Shown here piece after piece: positions 15,471 to 25,888 of a stretch of DNA of 64,000 bases. The position numbers and the translations under genes are program-made. Position 1 is the stretch's first letter; every line of letters starts with the position of its first letter. The notes below the pieces were generated by a model that had not been told where the DNA came from, did no database searches, and was given only the letters and a program-made list of their open reading frames with translations. The stretch is from Acidobacteriaceae bacterium (GTDB lineage Bacteria > Acidobacteriota > Terriglobia > Terriglobales > Acidobacteriaceae), in assembly GCA_003134655.1 (NCBI GenBank), contig PLBY01000097.1, forward strand, positions 48,758-112,757, in the 5' to 3' direction.

Positions 15471-17793
15471 CTATCCTTTCAGCGGGACTGAGGTGTACCT
15501 GTTCGAATTGATGGAATTGATGCGGGCGGACGGCCATGAAGTGGCGCTGTTTTCGATGGCCGATCCGCGAGGGGAGCCGACTCCGTACGACCAGCACTTC
15601 GTGCCGCACATCGACTTCAAGGCGAAGGCGGGATGGTGGCAGAAGGCGCGGCAGGCTGGATATGCGATCTATTCCAAAGAGGCGCGCCGGCGGATCCGGG
15701 CGATGATCGCGGAGTTCCGGCCGGATGTTGCCCACGTGCGAAATATCTATCACCATCTGTCGCCGTCAATCCTGTGGGAACTGAAAGCCCAGAACGTTCC
15801 AGTCGTGTATCACTTGAATGATTTCAAACTGTTGTGCCCGAGTTACAACCTGGTGTCGCAGGGGGAAGTGTGTGAAGCCTGCAAGGGCGGCGAATTCTGG
15901 CACGCGCTGCGGCCGAGTTGTTATCCGGGGATGGGTGCGCGGATGACTCTGACGGCCGAAGCTTATGTTCATCGCTGGCTGGGGACTTATCGAAAGTGCG
16001 TCGACTTGTTTCTGGCCCCCAGCCAGTTTGTGCGCGACAAGTTTGTGGAGCAGGGCTGGGATGCCGACAAGTTTCAGGTCCTGCCCCATTTCCAGCAGAT
16101 TCACCCGTTGAGGGAGCCGCGGGGAGATGAGCGACGGCTCCTGTATTTCGGTAGGTTATCGGCGGAGAAGGGAGTGGATGACTTGCTGCGGTCGATGCAA
16201 CAAGTTCCGCAAATGCGATTGATCGTCGCCGGGGATGGGCCACAGCGTGAAGAACTTCAGGAATTGGCGACTGCTCTCCGATTGTCGAACGTGGAGTTTG
16301 TGGGACAAGTGGGGCGCGCGGAACGCGACTCCCTGATCGCCAAGTCGTGTTTCACGGTGCTGCCGTCCCACGCATACGAGACTTTGGGGAAGACCATCCT
16401 TGAATCCTATGCGGAGGGGCGCGCGGTGGTGGCGTCGGATCTGGGATCGAGAAGGGAACTGGTTCACCAGGGTGAGACGGGGCTTCTCTATCGAACCGGT
16501 GATGTGAATCAACTCGCGCAGGCAATTCAGACGTTAGGTTCGATTCCCGAGTTGGCAGAGGAAATGGGACGTTCCGGATGGGAAAAAGTGCGGCAGTATT
16601 ACACGCCAGAGGGGCATTACCAGAAACTCTTGAGTTTGTATGAAGGGTTGGTTGCGAGCAAGGTGAAACCAAACCAGGCACTGGCAGCGATGCCTCAGCC
16701 CCGGCGGACGCAGCAAAGGCGAAGAGTACGGGTGGCGTTCATTGGCGGCCGGGGAGTGATCTCGAAATACAGTGGAATTGAGACTTATTACGAAGAGGTG
16801 GGGAAGCGTCTCGTGCAGATGGGGCACGAAGTCACGGTGTATTGCCGTAACTACTTCACGCCGGCTTTGACAGAACACAATGGCATGCGTCTGGTGCGTC
16901 TGCCGACGATCCAGTCAAAGCATCTCGAAACCGTGATTCATACGCTGCTTAGCACAGTGCACGCGCTTACCCAGCGCTATGACCTGGTGCACTACCATGC
17001 GCTGGGGCCAGCGCTGTTTTCACTCCTTCCACGGTTGGCTGGCAAAAAGACCGCCGTGACCGTTCAAGGGCTGGATTGGCAGCGGAAGAAGTGGGGGCGG
17101 TTGGCGTCGGCGGTGCTGCGACTGGGGGAGAGAGCGTCAGTGCGGCTCCCCAATGGAACTATGGTCGTGTCGCGAACTCTGCAACAACGGTACCGTGAAA
17201 CCCACGGCATCGAAGCCTTCTATGTGCCTAACGGCGGGGTGTTGCGGGAGCGAAGTGAGCCGAGGGCCATTCTGGAGTGGGGACTCGAACCAGGCAAGTA
17301 CGTGCTATTTCTTGGTAGATTCTCGCCCGAAAAAGGATGCCACTTGCTGGTTGAGGCCTTTGAACAGATCGATACCGATGTGAAGCTAGTAATGGCCGGG
17401 GCTGCGAGTTACTGCGACGACTACAGCCGCGAGTTGCGTATGCACGCCAGCGATCGGATCCGCATGCTCGATTGGATTTCGGGTGAGACCCTGGATGAAC
17501 TCCTGACCAATGCGATGGTATTTGTGCTGCCGTCGGATCTGGAGGGGCTGTCGCTGGCCCTGCTGGACGCCATGGGAGCAGGCCTGTGCGTGCTGACCAG
17601 TGACGTTCCGGAGAACTGCGAAGTGGTCGACGGGGCCGGATTTACGTTCCAGCGCGGGAGCGCGGCAGACCTGGCGGACCGGCTGCGCTTTCTGATTGCG
17701 AATCCTGCCGTGCGCCAGGCTGCGGGAAGAACAGCGAGGAAGCGCATCGAGGAAGCGCATCGAGGAGCAGTATCAGTGGCAGAAGGTCGCTGA
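15442..17793 (+). CDS. tandem double GT4 glycosyltransferase, 3' end frameshifted
   Basis: Two complete GT4 glycosyltransferases in one 783-residue chain. Module 1 (about 1-400) begins MRILYCNKYNYPFSGTEVYL, has a Cys-containing insert (LLCPSYN, VCEACKGG) and ends with PSHAYETLGKTILESYAEGR. A short basic linker (RRTQQRRRVRVAF) leads to module 2 (about 425-783) with GGRGVISKYSGIETYYEE, VTVQGLDWQRKKWG and PSDLEGLSLALLDAMGAG. A 13-bp tandem duplication (17736-17748, repeated 17749-17761) shifts the frame and ends the protein at 17793. Deleting one copy gives RKRIEEQYQWQKVAEDIENA and a natural stop at 17917. Each module probably transfers a different sugar. Confidence 0.88.
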   Translation: MRILYCNKYNYPFSGTEVYLFELMELMRADGHEVALFSMADPRGEPTPYDQHFVPHIDFKAKAGWWQKARQAGYAIYSKEARRRIRAMIAEFRPDVAHVRNIYHHLSPSILWELKAQNVPVVYHLNDFKLLCPSYNLVSQGEVCEACKGGEFWHALRPSCYPGMGARMTLTAEAYVHRWLGTYRKCVDLFLAPSQFVRDKFVEQGWDADKFQVLPHFQQIHPLREPRGDERRLLYFGRLSAEKGVDDLLRSMQQVPQMRLIVAGDGPQREELQELATALRLSNVEFVGQVGRAERDSLIAKSCFTVLPSHAYETLGKTILESYAEGRAVVASDLGSRRELVHQGETGLLYRTGDVNQLAQAIQTLGSIPELAEEMGRSGWEKVRQYYTPEGHYQKLLSLYEGLVASKVKPNQALAAMPQPRRTQQRRRVRVAFIGGRGVISKYSGIETYYEEVGKRLVQMGHEVTVYCRNYFTPALTEHNGMRLVRLPTIQSKHLETVIHTLLSTVHALTQRYDLVHYHALGPALFSLLPRLAGKKTAVTVQGLDWQRKKWGRLASAVLRLGERASVRLPNGTMVVSRTLQQRYRETHGIEAFYVPNGGVLRERSEPRAILEWGLEPGKYVLFLGRFSPEKGCHLLVEAFEQIDTDVKLVMAGAASYCDDYSRELRMHASDRIRMLDWISGETLDELLTNAMVFVLPSDLEGLSLALLDAMGAGLCVLTSDVPENCEVVDGAGFTFQRGSAADLADRLRFLIANPAVRQAAGRTARKRIEEAHRGAVSVAEGR
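17736..17761 (+). repeat. 13-bp perfect tandem duplication causing a frameshift
   Basis: GAGGAAGCGCATC occurs twice back to back inside the 3' end of the double glycosyltransferase gene. Since 13 is not a multiple of three, it moves translation into a frame that stops at 17793 in place of 17917. Confidence 0.9.
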
Positions 17794-17950
17794 AGATATC
17801 GAGAATGCCTACTTCACGATCCTGGGAGCGGAAGGGGCCAAGGCCCCGATCAGGAAGCCCAGCGTACTGGCGGAAGTGGCCCGGGCTCGTGAAGGCTCGG
17901 AACGGCGAGCGGGATAGCGAGACTCAGCGTAAATCCAAGGCTTGGGCGAA

Positions 17951-17976
17951 GGACGGGGCCAACCCCGTCCTTTTTT
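17951..17976 (+). terminator. Rho-independent terminator of the EPS operon
   Basis: Perfect 8-bp stem GGACGGGG / CCCCGTCC with a CCAA loop, followed directly by six T. It lies 34 bp after the ancestral stop of the glycosyltransferase gene and before rfbB. Confidence 0.88.
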
Positions 17977-18037
17977 ATTACAATCAATTGCGTCGCATGG
18001 CTGAGTGCAAGGGTTCTGCAAGTCGGCCACAACTCTC

Positions 18038-19102
18038 ATGCAAAATATGATTCTGGTAACCGGGGGCGCGGGATTCATCGGCTCTAACTTCATCCTGCAG
18101 CGGATACAGGAGCAAGCGACATCGATCGTCAATCTCGACAAACTGACGTACGCTGGGAACCCTCACAATCTCGAAACCGTCTCATCGGACAGCCGGTATA
18201 AGTTCGTCCAGGGTGACATCGGCGATCGAGCTCTGATGCGGCAACTGCTGGGAACGCACCATCCGTGCGCAATTGTCCACTTCGCGGCGGAAAGCCACGT
18301 AGACCGCTCGATCCGGGGACCGGAAGATTTCGTTCGCACCAACATCGATGGGACATTCGCGTTGCTGGAAGAGACTCGCGCCTACTGGAGCGCGCTGTCG
18401 GACGAACAGCGAAAAAGCTTCCGATTCGTACATGTTTCGACGGACGAAGTGTACGGCTCCCTCGGCCCAGACGATCCGCCCTTCAGCGAGAGCACGCCGT
18501 ACGCGCCGAACAGTCCATATGCCGCGTCGAAAGCCGCGTCCGATCACCTGGTGCGGGCGTATCACCATACTTATGGCCTGCCGACGCTCACGACCAACTG
18601 TTCGAATAATTATGGACGCTTCCAATTTCCCGAGAAGCTGATTCCCTTGATGATCTTGAACGCTCGAGATGGGAAAGCGCTGCCAGTGTATGGGGACGGC
18701 CAGAACGTCCGCGACTGGCTGTACGTGGAGGATCACTGCGCGGCAATCGCAACTGTGCTGCGGCGTGGGCGTCTTGGAGACACCTACAACATCGGCGGCT
18801 GGAATGAGAAGCCGAACCTGGAGATCGTGCACATGATCTGCGATCTGGTGGATGAAATGGCGCCGCGCGCAGGAAACTCCCGCCGCGACCTGATCACTTT
18901 TGTGAAGGACCGCCCAGGACATGATCGCCGCTATGCGATGGACGCGCGCAAGATTGAACGCGAATTGGGATGGAGACCGAAGGCCACGTTTGAAAGCGGC
19001 ATCCGCGAGACGGTTCGCTGGTATCTTGAGAACGAGGCGTGGGTGCGGGACGTCACCAGTGGAAGCTACCGGCAGTGGGTTGCGACGCACTACTCCGGCT
19101 AA
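18038..19102 (+). CDS. rfbB: dTDP-glucose 4,6-dehydratase
   Basis: Second step of dTDP-L-rhamnose synthesis (dTDP-glucose to dTDP-4-keto-6-deoxyglucose). A 354-residue extended short-chain dehydrogenase: NAD-binding [10 protein letters not shown] near residue 10, [12 protein letters not shown], the active-site THR-DE segment [11 protein letters not shown], and the catalytic YAASK. A start at 18047 (MILVTGG) would be equally good; the frame upstream of 18038 has no family sequence. It begins the rfbBACD group just downstream of the EPS operon terminator, so rhamnose is probably part of the polymer or LPS. Confidence 0.95.
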   Translation: MQNMILVTGGAGFIGSNFILQRIQEQATSIVNLDKLTYAGNPHNLETVSSDSRYKFVQGDIGDRALMRQLLGTHHPCAIVHFAAESHVDRSIRGPEDFVRTNIDGTFALLEETRAYWSALSDEQRKSFRFVHVSTDEVYGSLGPDDPPFSESTPYAPNSPYAASKAASDHLVRAYHHTYGLPTLTTNCSNNYGRFQFPEKLIPLMILNARDGKALPVYGDGQNVRDWLYVEDHCAAIATVLRRGRLGDTYNIGGWNEKPNLEIVHMICDLVDEMAPRAGNSRRDLITFVKDRPGHDRRYAMDARKIERELGWRPKATFESGIRETVRWYLENEAWVRDVTSGSYRQWVATHYSG

Positions 19103-19129
19103 TCTCAGAACGAGAAGACAGATCGAATC

Positions 19130-20023
19130 ATGGAAGAGCGCACGCGTTACAAAGGCATCATCCTGGCAGGTGGCTCTGGCACGCGTCTGTATCCGGTGAC
19201 GCAGGTTACCGGGAAGAGCCTGCTTCCCGTCTACAACAAGCCCATGATTTATTACCCGTTGTGCACGCTGATGCTGGCGGGGATCCGGGACATCCTGGTG
19301 ATTTCTACTCCTGAGGATGCGCCCAAGTTCGAGACGCTTCTTCGGGATGGGAGCCAGTTCGGAATTCGTCTGCAATATCAGGTTCAGCTCAAACCGGAGG
19401 GCATCGCGCAGGCGTTCCTCCTGGGACAGAAGTTTCTGGATGGCAGTCCTTGCGCTCTCGTACTGGGGGATAACATTTTTTACGGGCACGACTTGGCGAA
19501 GGATCTGCGAGAGGCTGCGAGCAAGGTTCACGGCGCCCGGGTCTTCGCGTATCCGGTGCATGATCCGGAGAGGTATGGAGTCGTCGAGTTTGATCCCAGC
19601 GGGCGCGCCCTAAGCATCGAGGAAAAGCCGAAGCAGCCGAAATCGCGATATGCAGTCACGGGACTCTATTTCTACGATGATCAGGTGGTGGAGATTGCCA
19701 AAGCGCTGAAACCGAGCGCGCGGGGAGAATTGGAGATCACCGACGTCAACCGAACCTACCTGAAGAAAGAGCAACTGGAAGTTGTGGTGATGGGGCGCGG
19801 CATGGCATGGCTGGATACGGGTACGCATGAATCATTGATGGATGCAGCCCTTTACATTCAGGCAATCGAAAAGCGGCAGGGATTGATGGTGGCGTGCCCA
19901 GAGGAGATCGCTTACCGGTCAGGCTACATTACTGCGGCTCAAGTGGAAAAAATCGGGAGCTCCATGAAGAACAGCAGCTACGGCGCGTACGTGCTGCAGC
20001 TTTTGCGGGAAAGGGTATTCTGA
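19130..20023 (+). CDS. rfbA: glucose-1-phosphate thymidylyltransferase
   Basis: Makes dTDP-glucose from dTTP and glucose 1-phosphate, first step of the rhamnose route. The 297-residue protein shows the nucleotidyltransferase signature [16 protein letters not shown], followed by [29 protein letters not shown], and [20 protein letters not shown]. Length and motifs are typical of RmlA. It lies 27 bp after rfbB and ends one base before the TTG alternative start of rfbC. Confidence 0.96.
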   Translation: MEERTRYKGIILAGGSGTRLYPVTQVTGKSLLPVYNKPMIYYPLCTLMLAGIRDILVISTPEDAPKFETLLRDGSQFGIRLQYQVQLKPEGIAQAFLLGQKFLDGSPCALVLGDNIFYGHDLAKDLREAASKVHGARVFAYPVHDPERYGVVEFDPSGRALSIEEKPKQPKSRYAVTGLYFYDDQVVEIAKALKPSARGELEITDVNRTYLKKEQLEVVVMGRGMAWLDTGTHESLMDAALYIQAIEKRQGLMVACPEEIAYRSGYITAAQVEKIGSSMKNSSYGAYVLQLLRERVF

Positions 20024-20054
20024 GTTGACCACGGTTTCGGGGTTGCCGCGAGCG

Positions 20055-20606
20055 ATGGATGCGATCAGAAAAATTCCGACTTCTCTGCCGGGCGTCGTCA
20101 TTCTCGAGCCGCGGGTGTTCGGCGACGAGCGGGGCTTCTTTCTTGAAAGCTACAATGAAAAAGTTTTTGCCGACCTGGGGATCAAGGAGCAGTTTGTTCA
20201 GGATAATCATTCCGGTTCGCGACGAAATGTGGTGCGCGGGTTGCACTATCAGATTAAGCAGCCGCAGGGAAAACTGGTGCGGGTGGTGGAAGGCGAGGTT
20301 CTCGATGTCGCGGTAGACATGCGCCGCAGTTCTGCGACGTTTGGTGGATGGGAAGCAGTGCGCTTGTCGGCTGAGAACAAACGCATGCTCTGGATACCCG
20401 TTGGCTTTGCGCACGGATTCCGTGTGACTTCCGAGAGCGCGCAGGTGCTCTACAAGGCGACCAACTACTACGCTCCTGAACATGAGCGCACGGTGGCATG
20501 GAATGATCCGGACTTGAAGATTGACTGGAAACTGGAAGGCGAACCCATCGTGTCGGCGAAAGACCGGCGCGGCATTGCTCTGCGCGACGCCGAGACCTTC
20601 GAATAG
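20055..20606 (+). CDS. rfbC: dTDP-4-dehydrorhamnose 3,5-epimerase
   Basis: Cupin-fold epimerase, third step of dTDP-L-rhamnose synthesis. Motifs: EPRVFGDERGFFLESYN, QDNHSGSRRNVVRGLHYQ (catalytic His region), GEVLDVAVDMRRSS, WIPVGFAHGF. The ATG at 20055 gives 183 residues, the usual length; a TTG at 20025, four bases after the rfbA stop, would add ten residues and has a better purine-rich upstream sequence, so either start is possible. Confidence 0.94.
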   Translation: MDAIRKIPTSLPGVVILEPRVFGDERGFFLESYNEKVFADLGIKEQFVQDNHSGSRRNVVRGLHYQIKQPQGKLVRVVEGEVLDVAVDMRRSSATFGGWEAVRLSAENKRMLWIPVGFAHGFRVTSESAQVLYKATNYYAPEHERTVAWNDPDLKIDWKLEGEPIVSAKDRRGIALRDAETFE

Positions 20607-20627
20607 CCATATGGACAAATCACCTCA

Positions 20628-21464
20628 ATGAAAGCGATCCTTCTTGGAGCCTCGGGTCTTCTGGGTAAAGCGCTCATGCGCGAATGGACTCGAGATGAAG
20701 TAGTCGGCCTCTCGTCGCACGATGTGGATATTTGCGACGCGGATCAGGTGCAAGGGGTGCTGGAGAAGGCGCGTCCTGAGTGGATTGTGTTGGCGGCTGC
20801 ATACACCAATGTTGACGATTGCGAGAGTCATCCAGACCTGGCGCTGGCGGTGAATCGCGACGGCGCGGTGAATGTGGCTCAGGCCGCTAAACGAATCGGC
20901 GCGAAGCTCCTGTTCATCAGTTCAGACTACGTGTTTGATGGGAAGAAGACGTCCCCATATGAAGTCGGGGATACACGCAATCCCCAGAGCGTCTACGGAC
21001 GGTCGAAGGCCGAAGCAGAGGTTCGCTTGCTGACGGCTCTTCCGGATTGTTGCATCGCGCGCACTTCGTGGCTGTTTGGCACCGGTGGGAAGTGCTTTCC
21101 CGATACGATTCTGAAACTGGCTGCGAGCCGGCCTGCGTTGGATGTAGTCGACGACCAGCGGGGATCTCCGACGTATTCCGTGGACTTGTCGCGGGCAATC
21201 ATCGGGTTATGCCGCAACCACGCTAGTGGGATCGTGCACGTGACGAACGCCGGGGATTGTTCATGGTTTGAATTCGCGCAGGAGATCGTGAAGGGCGGGG
21301 GGCTCACCACTGAGGTGCGCCCGGTCAGCAGTCAGCAAATGGCGCGTCCAGCACCGCGTCCGGCGTATTCTGTTCTTTCATCGAAGAGCCTGCAGCAATA
21401 CGGGATCACCGTGCCCACCTGGCAGGATGCGCTGCGGCGCTATTTGCAGGAACGCAAGACCTAG
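20628..21464 (+). CDS. rfbD: dTDP-4-dehydrorhamnose reductase
   Basis: Last step of dTDP-L-rhamnose synthesis (NADPH-dependent reduction). The 278-residue short-chain reductase starts MKAILLGASGLLGKAL, has AAAYTNVDDCE, FISSDYVFDG, catalytic YGRSKAEAE and RTSWLFG. It closes the rfbBACD block, 22 bp after rfbC. Confidence 0.95.
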   Translation: MKAILLGASGLLGKALMREWTRDEVVGLSSHDVDICDADQVQGVLEKARPEWIVLAAAYTNVDDCESHPDLALAVNRDGAVNVAQAAKRIGAKLLFISSDYVFDGKKTSPYEVGDTRNPQSVYGRSKAEAEVRLLTALPDCCIARTSWLFGTGGKCFPDTILKLAASRPALDVVDDQRGSPTYSVDLSRAIIGLCRNHASGIVHVTNAGDCSWFEFAQEIVKGGGLTTEVRPVSSQQMARPAPRPAYSVLSSKSLQQYGITVPTWQDALRRYLQERKT

Positions 21465-21480
21465 GCTGCCTGCCCGGACG

Positions 21481-21510
21481 TTGCTTCGCCTCACCTGAGG
21501 CTGTTACGAT
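21481..21510 (+). promoter_or_regulatory. candidate promoter with an operator-like palindrome, kynurenine operon
   Basis: TTGCTT at 21481-21486 and TACGAT at 21505-21510 are 18 bp apart. The inverted repeat GCCTCA-CC-TGAGGC (21488-21501) fills the spacer, as an operator would. The -10 box overlaps the ATG at 21509, which favours the TTG start at 21530 for the downstream gene. Seen by eye; the palindrome could instead belong to an rfbD terminator. Confidence 0.35.
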
Positions 21511-21529
21511 GCGGCGGGGTTCTCGCCAA

Positions 21530-22984
21530 TTGAAGTCCATCCTGAATTACATTGACGGGCAATTCGTACGGGGAAAACGGGAGTTCGCCGATCTGAACCC
21601 GGCGGACGGAAGTGTGATCGCGCAAGTCGCGGAGGCGGATCAGGGGCTCGTTGACGACGCAGTACGGGCGGCCCGCAAGGCGTTGCGCGGCGAGTGGGGA
21701 CGGTGGGGAATCCGTGAACGCGCTACGCGGTTGCACAAAGTTGCGGATGCAATCGAGACGCGCTTCGATTGCTTCGTCGCGGCCGAAGTTGCGGATACGG
21801 GCAAGCCGGTGGAACTGGCTTCGAAGTTAGATGTTCCCCGCGCGGCGGCGAATTTTCGCGTGTTCGCCGACGTGATCAAGACGGCGGGGATGGAGTCCTT
21901 TCAGACAGAAACTCCTGACGGCAAGAACGCGCTGAACTACGCTGTCCGCAAGCCGCTGGGAGTCATTGGGATCATCACTCCCTGGAATCTTCCGCTTCTG
22001 CTGCTCACCTGGAAAGTTGCGCCTGCCCTGGCGTGCGGCAATACCGTTGTGGTGAAACCGTCTGAGGAAACTCCGGCGACGGCGACGCTGCTCGCGGAGG
22101 TGATGAAGGAAGCCGGAATCCCTGACGGAGTTTATAACGTGGTCCACGGGTTCGGGCCGAACTCGGCAGGCGAGTTTCTTACGCAGCATCCAGATGTGAA
22201 TGCCGTGACCTTCACCGGCGAGTCGCAGACCGGTGCGGCGATTATGAAGACGGTAGCCGCCTCGGTGAAGCCTGTGTCGTTTGAACTCGGCGGCAAGAAT
22301 GCAGCGCTTGTTTTTGCCGATTGCGACTTTGAGGAAGCGGTAAATGGGATCAGTGAGGCTGTCTTCTTGAACACTGGGCAGGTTTGCCTGTGTACGGAGC
22401 GAGTGTATGTTGAGCGCGCGATCTTTGAAAAGTTCGTTGGAGCGCTCAAGCGCAAGGCAGAGAGCTTGCGTGTGGGATCTCCGTTGGAAAAGACCACGGA
22501 CCTTGGCCCTCTCATTTCGTCGCAGCATCGCGAGAAGGTGCTCTCATATTTCCGGCTGGCGCGCGAAGAGGGCGCGGAGGTAGTCACTGGTGGAGGAGTT
22601 CCTGAGTTTGGCAACGTGCTCGACAAGGGCTTCTATGTGCAGCCAACCATCTATACTGGATTGCCGGAATCGGCGCGCTGCGTGAAGGAAGAAATCTTCG
22701 GACCGGTGTGCCATGTCGCTCCCTTCGATACGGAAGAGGAGGCGGTGAGCATGGCGAACGATACAAAGTACGGCCTGGCAGCGTCGATCTGGACCACGAA
22801 CCTGAAGCGCGGGCATCGCGTGGCGCAGCAGATGAATGTGGGTATTACCTGGGTGAATTGCTGGTTCCTCCGCGACTTGCGAACACCATTTGGGGGCACG
22901 GGTCTTTCTGGTATTGGACGCGAAGGCGGCATGCACTCACTGAATTTCTATTCCGAACTGAACAATATTTGCATTCGGCTGTGA
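21530..22984 (+). CDS. 2-aminomuconate semialdehyde dehydrogenase (aldehyde dehydrogenase family)
   Basis: NAD-dependent oxidation of 2-aminomuconate 6-semialdehyde, formed by ACMSD later in this operon, to 2-aminomuconate. The sequence is a full aldehyde dehydrogenase: [19 protein letters not shown], general-base [10 protein letters not shown], nucleophile [21 protein letters not shown]. The substrate call rests on similarity to hydroxymuconic/aminomuconic semialdehyde dehydrogenases and on operon context. TTG 21530 ([13 protein letters not shown]) fits the family N-terminus with GCGGGG upstream; ATG 21509 would add seven residues. First gene of the kynurenine operon. Confidence 0.86.
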   Translation: MKSILNYIDGQFVRGKREFADLNPADGSVIAQVAEADQGLVDDAVRAARKALRGEWGRWGIRERATRLHKVADAIETRFDCFVAAEVADTGKPVELASKLDVPRAAANFRVFADVIKTAGMESFQTETPDGKNALNYAVRKPLGVIGIITPWNLPLLLLTWKVAPALACGNTVVVKPSEETPATATLLAEVMKEAGIPDGVYNVVHGFGPNSAGEFLTQHPDVNAVTFTGESQTGAAIMKTVAASVKPVSFELGGKNAALVFADCDFEEAVNGISEAVFLNTGQVCLCTERVYVERAIFEKFVGALKRKAESLRVGSPLEKTTDLGPLISSQHREKVLSYFRLAREEGAEVVTGGGVPEFGNVLDKGFYVQPTIYTGLPESARCVKEEIFGPVCHVAPFDTEEEAVSMANDTKYGLAASIWTTNLKRGHRVAQQMNVGITWVNCWFLRDLRTPFGGTGLSGIGREGGMHSLNFYSELNNICIRL

Positions 22985-23009
22985 GGGTTCGAGCAGGCGG
23001 ATCGGAGAC

Positions 23010-23438
23010 ATGGGGAAAGTTTCGAGCAAGGTGATTGCGGGGAAGGCGAAGCCGCGTGGCAAGTATCCGCACGTGAAGCGCGCGGGAGATTTTCTCTTTG
23101 TCTCGGGGACGAGCGCGCGCCGCGCCGACAACTCGATTGCCGGCGCGGAAGTGGACGAATTTGGAACGACGCATCTCGACATTCGAGCGCAGACGAAGGC
23201 CGTGATTGAGAACGTGCGCGACATTCTGAAAAGTGAGGGCGCGCAACTCGAAGATGTTGTGGAAGTGACGACTTACTTGGTAAACATGAACGATTTCGCG
23301 GGATACAACGAAGTGTATGGTGAATACTTCGGCTACGATGGACCGGCTCGAACCACCGTGGCCGTGCACCAGTTGCCGCATCCACATTTACTGATTGAAA
23401 TCCGGGCGATGGCGTACAAGCCGGAGAAAACGAAATAA
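23010..23438 (+). CDS. RidA-family 2-aminomuconate deaminase
   Basis: A 142-residue YjgF/YER057c/UK114-fold protein: [53 protein letters not shown], and [18 protein letters not shown]. Aminomuconate deaminases of tryptophan and aminophenol catabolism belong to this family and hydrolyse 2-aminomuconate to 4-oxalocrotonate plus ammonia. The position between the semialdehyde dehydrogenase and 3-hydroxyanthranilate dioxygenase supports this role over the general imine-deaminase role of RidA. Confidence 0.85.
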   Translation: MGKVSSKVIAGKAKPRGKYPHVKRAGDFLFVSGTSARRADNSIAGAEVDEFGTTHLDIRAQTKAVIENVRDILKSEGAQLEDVVEVTTYLVNMNDFAGYNEVYGEYFGYDGPARTTVAVHQLPHPHLLIEIRAMAYKPEKTK

Positions 23439-23981
<543 letters not shown>

Positions 23982-25844
23982 ATGCCAGTCATCGACATCC
24001 ACAATCATTTCTTCCCGCGCACCTGGCCGGATCTCGCCGCGCGTTACGGCACCCCCAACTGGCCGTGGATCAAGCACACTGAGGCCGGGAAAGCCGAGAT
24101 CATGGTGGGCGACCGATTCTTCCGCCAGATCTATTCTGCGTGCTGGGATCCCGAAGTGCGGCTCAACGAAATGGACCGGGACGGCGTTGAGATGCAGGCG
24201 ATCTCGGCCACGCCGGTGCTGTTTGCGTACGAGCGTCCGGTGGAGCATGCGCTGGATTGCGCGCGCGTGTTCAACGATGCTGCGCTGGAGCTGTGCGCGC
24301 AGGGCAAGGGCCGCCTGAAATCGTTGTGTCAGATCCCTCTGCAGGATATTGATGCGTCGTGTAAGGAACTGAGCCGGTGCATGCGTGCGGGACATTTGGG
24401 AGTGCAGATCGGCAATCATGTTGGCGAGAAGAATCTCGATGATCCGGGGATTGTGAGTTTCCTCCATCATTGCGCGGATGAAGGCGCGGCGGTGCTGGTT
24501 CATCCGTGGGACATGCTTGCGCCGCAACGCATGCCAAAGTACATGATGCCGTGGACCGTAGGCATGCCTGCGGAGACCCAACTCGGCATTGTCGCGATGA
24601 TTCTGGGCGGAGCGTTCGACAGGTTGCCAAAGAGTCTGCGTATTTGCTTCGCACACGGCGGGGGAAGCTTCGCGTTCCTGCTGGGACGACTGGAGAATGC
24701 CTGGCATCATCATCCGGTAGCGCATGGCGTGTGTGAGTTACCTCCCAGCCAGTACTTGAACCGCTTCTCTGTGGATTCGGCGGTATTCGATGATCGCGCA
24801 CTGCAGTTTCTGGTGGGAACCATGGGAGCCGAGCGCGTGATGTTGGGCTCGGACTATCCGTTCCCTCTGGGCGAACAGCGTGTGGGGTCGTTGATTCGAT
24901 CGAGTCCTTTGAGTGCTCAGGCAAAGGATCGACTACTGGGCGCGAATGCACTGGAATTTCTGGGTCTGCGGAGTGAAAGCGCCACTGCGACAGAAAGAAA
25001 CACTGCGCACGACGGAACGCCCGTTGTGCCGCAGGGGGAGCAACTCACCTACAGCTCGTATCTCAAAGTTCCAGAACTGCTGAAGCTGCAGCATCCCCAG
25101 TCCACGCCACAGCATCACGACGAGCTTCTGTTCATCATCGTGCATCAGACTTATGAGTTGTGGTTCAAAGAATTGCTGCACGATCTGGACGCGGTGGTCG
25201 CAAATCTCAAAGCCGCGGGGGCGAATCCCAAGTCGCGTGACGAAGTCTATGAGGCGGCCCGACTGCTGCGGCGCTGCACGGAAATTACGCGAGTACTGGT
25301 CGAGCAGTTCACGATACTGGAGACAATGCTGCCCACGCACTTTCTCGCGTTCCGTGGAAAGCTGGAGCCGGCCAGCGGATTCCAGTCGGAACAATTTCGG
25401 GAACTGGAGTTCCTGTGTGGCTTGAAAGACGCGAAGATGTTGCGGTACCACAGGCCAACTCCGGAGGCCCACGCCCTGCTGGAGCGCAGACTACGTGAGC
25501 CTTCGCTGCACGATGTATTCTTCGATGCTCTTCGGACCATGGGCCAACTGCAGGTGGAGGAGAGCGCGACGGAGCGCGAGCGATTCGACGCTCGAGCCCG
25601 CGCAGTGCTCGCCCTGTACCGGGACGAACGCAACCATCGCGACTGGATTGACGTGTGCGAACGGCTCACCGAATTCGATGAGCTGGTTGTGAGTTGGAGG
25701 CTGCGGCACATCCAACTGGTGGAGCGCGTGATTGGCGTGCGCGTGGGAACGGGCGGAAGTGCCGGGGCGTCGTACTTGAAGCTGACACTGGACAAGAAAT
25801 TCTTTCCGGAGCTGTGGGAGGCGCGGACGCTGCTGACGGAGTAG
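23982..25844 (+). CDS. fusion of ACMS decarboxylase and tryptophan 2,3-dioxygenase
   Basis: One uninterrupted 620-residue chain. Residues 1-329 are 2-amino-3-carboxymuconate-6-semialdehyde decarboxylase: metal ligands His7 and His9 (DIHNHFFP), His174 (LVHPWD) and Asp291 (GSDYPF), catalytic His225 (FAHGGG), and arginines 48 and 236, all spaced as in the Pseudomonas enzyme. After a polar linker (about 330-353), residues 354-620 are tryptophan 2,3-dioxygenase: LTYSSYLKVPELL, Phe384 and His388 (FIIVHQTYELW), Arg458 (FRGKL), haem ligand His576 (WRLRHIQLVERVIG) and GTGGSAG with Thr590. Both halves look catalytically intact. There is no internal Met at the junction, so the dioxygenase cannot simply be a separate gene. 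It joins the first step of the pathway to a late one. Confidence 0.93.
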   Translation: MPVIDIHNHFFPRTWPDLAARYGTPNWPWIKHTEAGKAEIMVGDRFFRQIYSACWDPEVRLNEMDRDGVEMQAISATPVLFAYERPVEHALDCARVFNDAALELCAQGKGRLKSLCQIPLQDIDASCKELSRCMRAGHLGVQIGNHVGEKNLDDPGIVSFLHHCADEGAAVLVHPWDMLAPQRMPKYMMPWTVGMPAETQLGIVAMILGGAFDRLPKSLRICFAHGGGSFAFLLGRLENAWHHHPVAHGVCELPPSQYLNRFSVDSAVFDDRALQFLVGTMGAERVMLGSDYPFPLGEQRVGSLIRSSPLSAQAKDRLLGANALEFLGLRSESATATERNTAHDGTPVVPQGEQLTYSSYLKVPELLKLQHPQSTPQHHDELLFIIVHQTYELWFKELLHDLDAVVANLKAAGANPKSRDEVYEAARLLRRCTEITRVLVEQFTILETMLPTHFLAFRGKLEPASGFQSEQFRELEFLCGLKDAKMLRYHRPTPEAHALLERRLREPSLHDVFFDALRTMGQLQVEESATERERFDARARAVLALYRDERNHRDWIDVCERLTEFDELVVSWRLRHIQLVERVIGVRVGTGGSAGASYLKLTLDKKFFPELWEARTLLTE

Positions 25845-25888
25845 CCGAGTGGGTCGCGCCTCGAAATCTGTATCATCCACAATTGTTC

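Noticed and set aside
18182..19561. 459-codon antisense frame over rfbB and rfbA
   Set aside because: No family-like motifs; both plus-strand genes are unmistakable.
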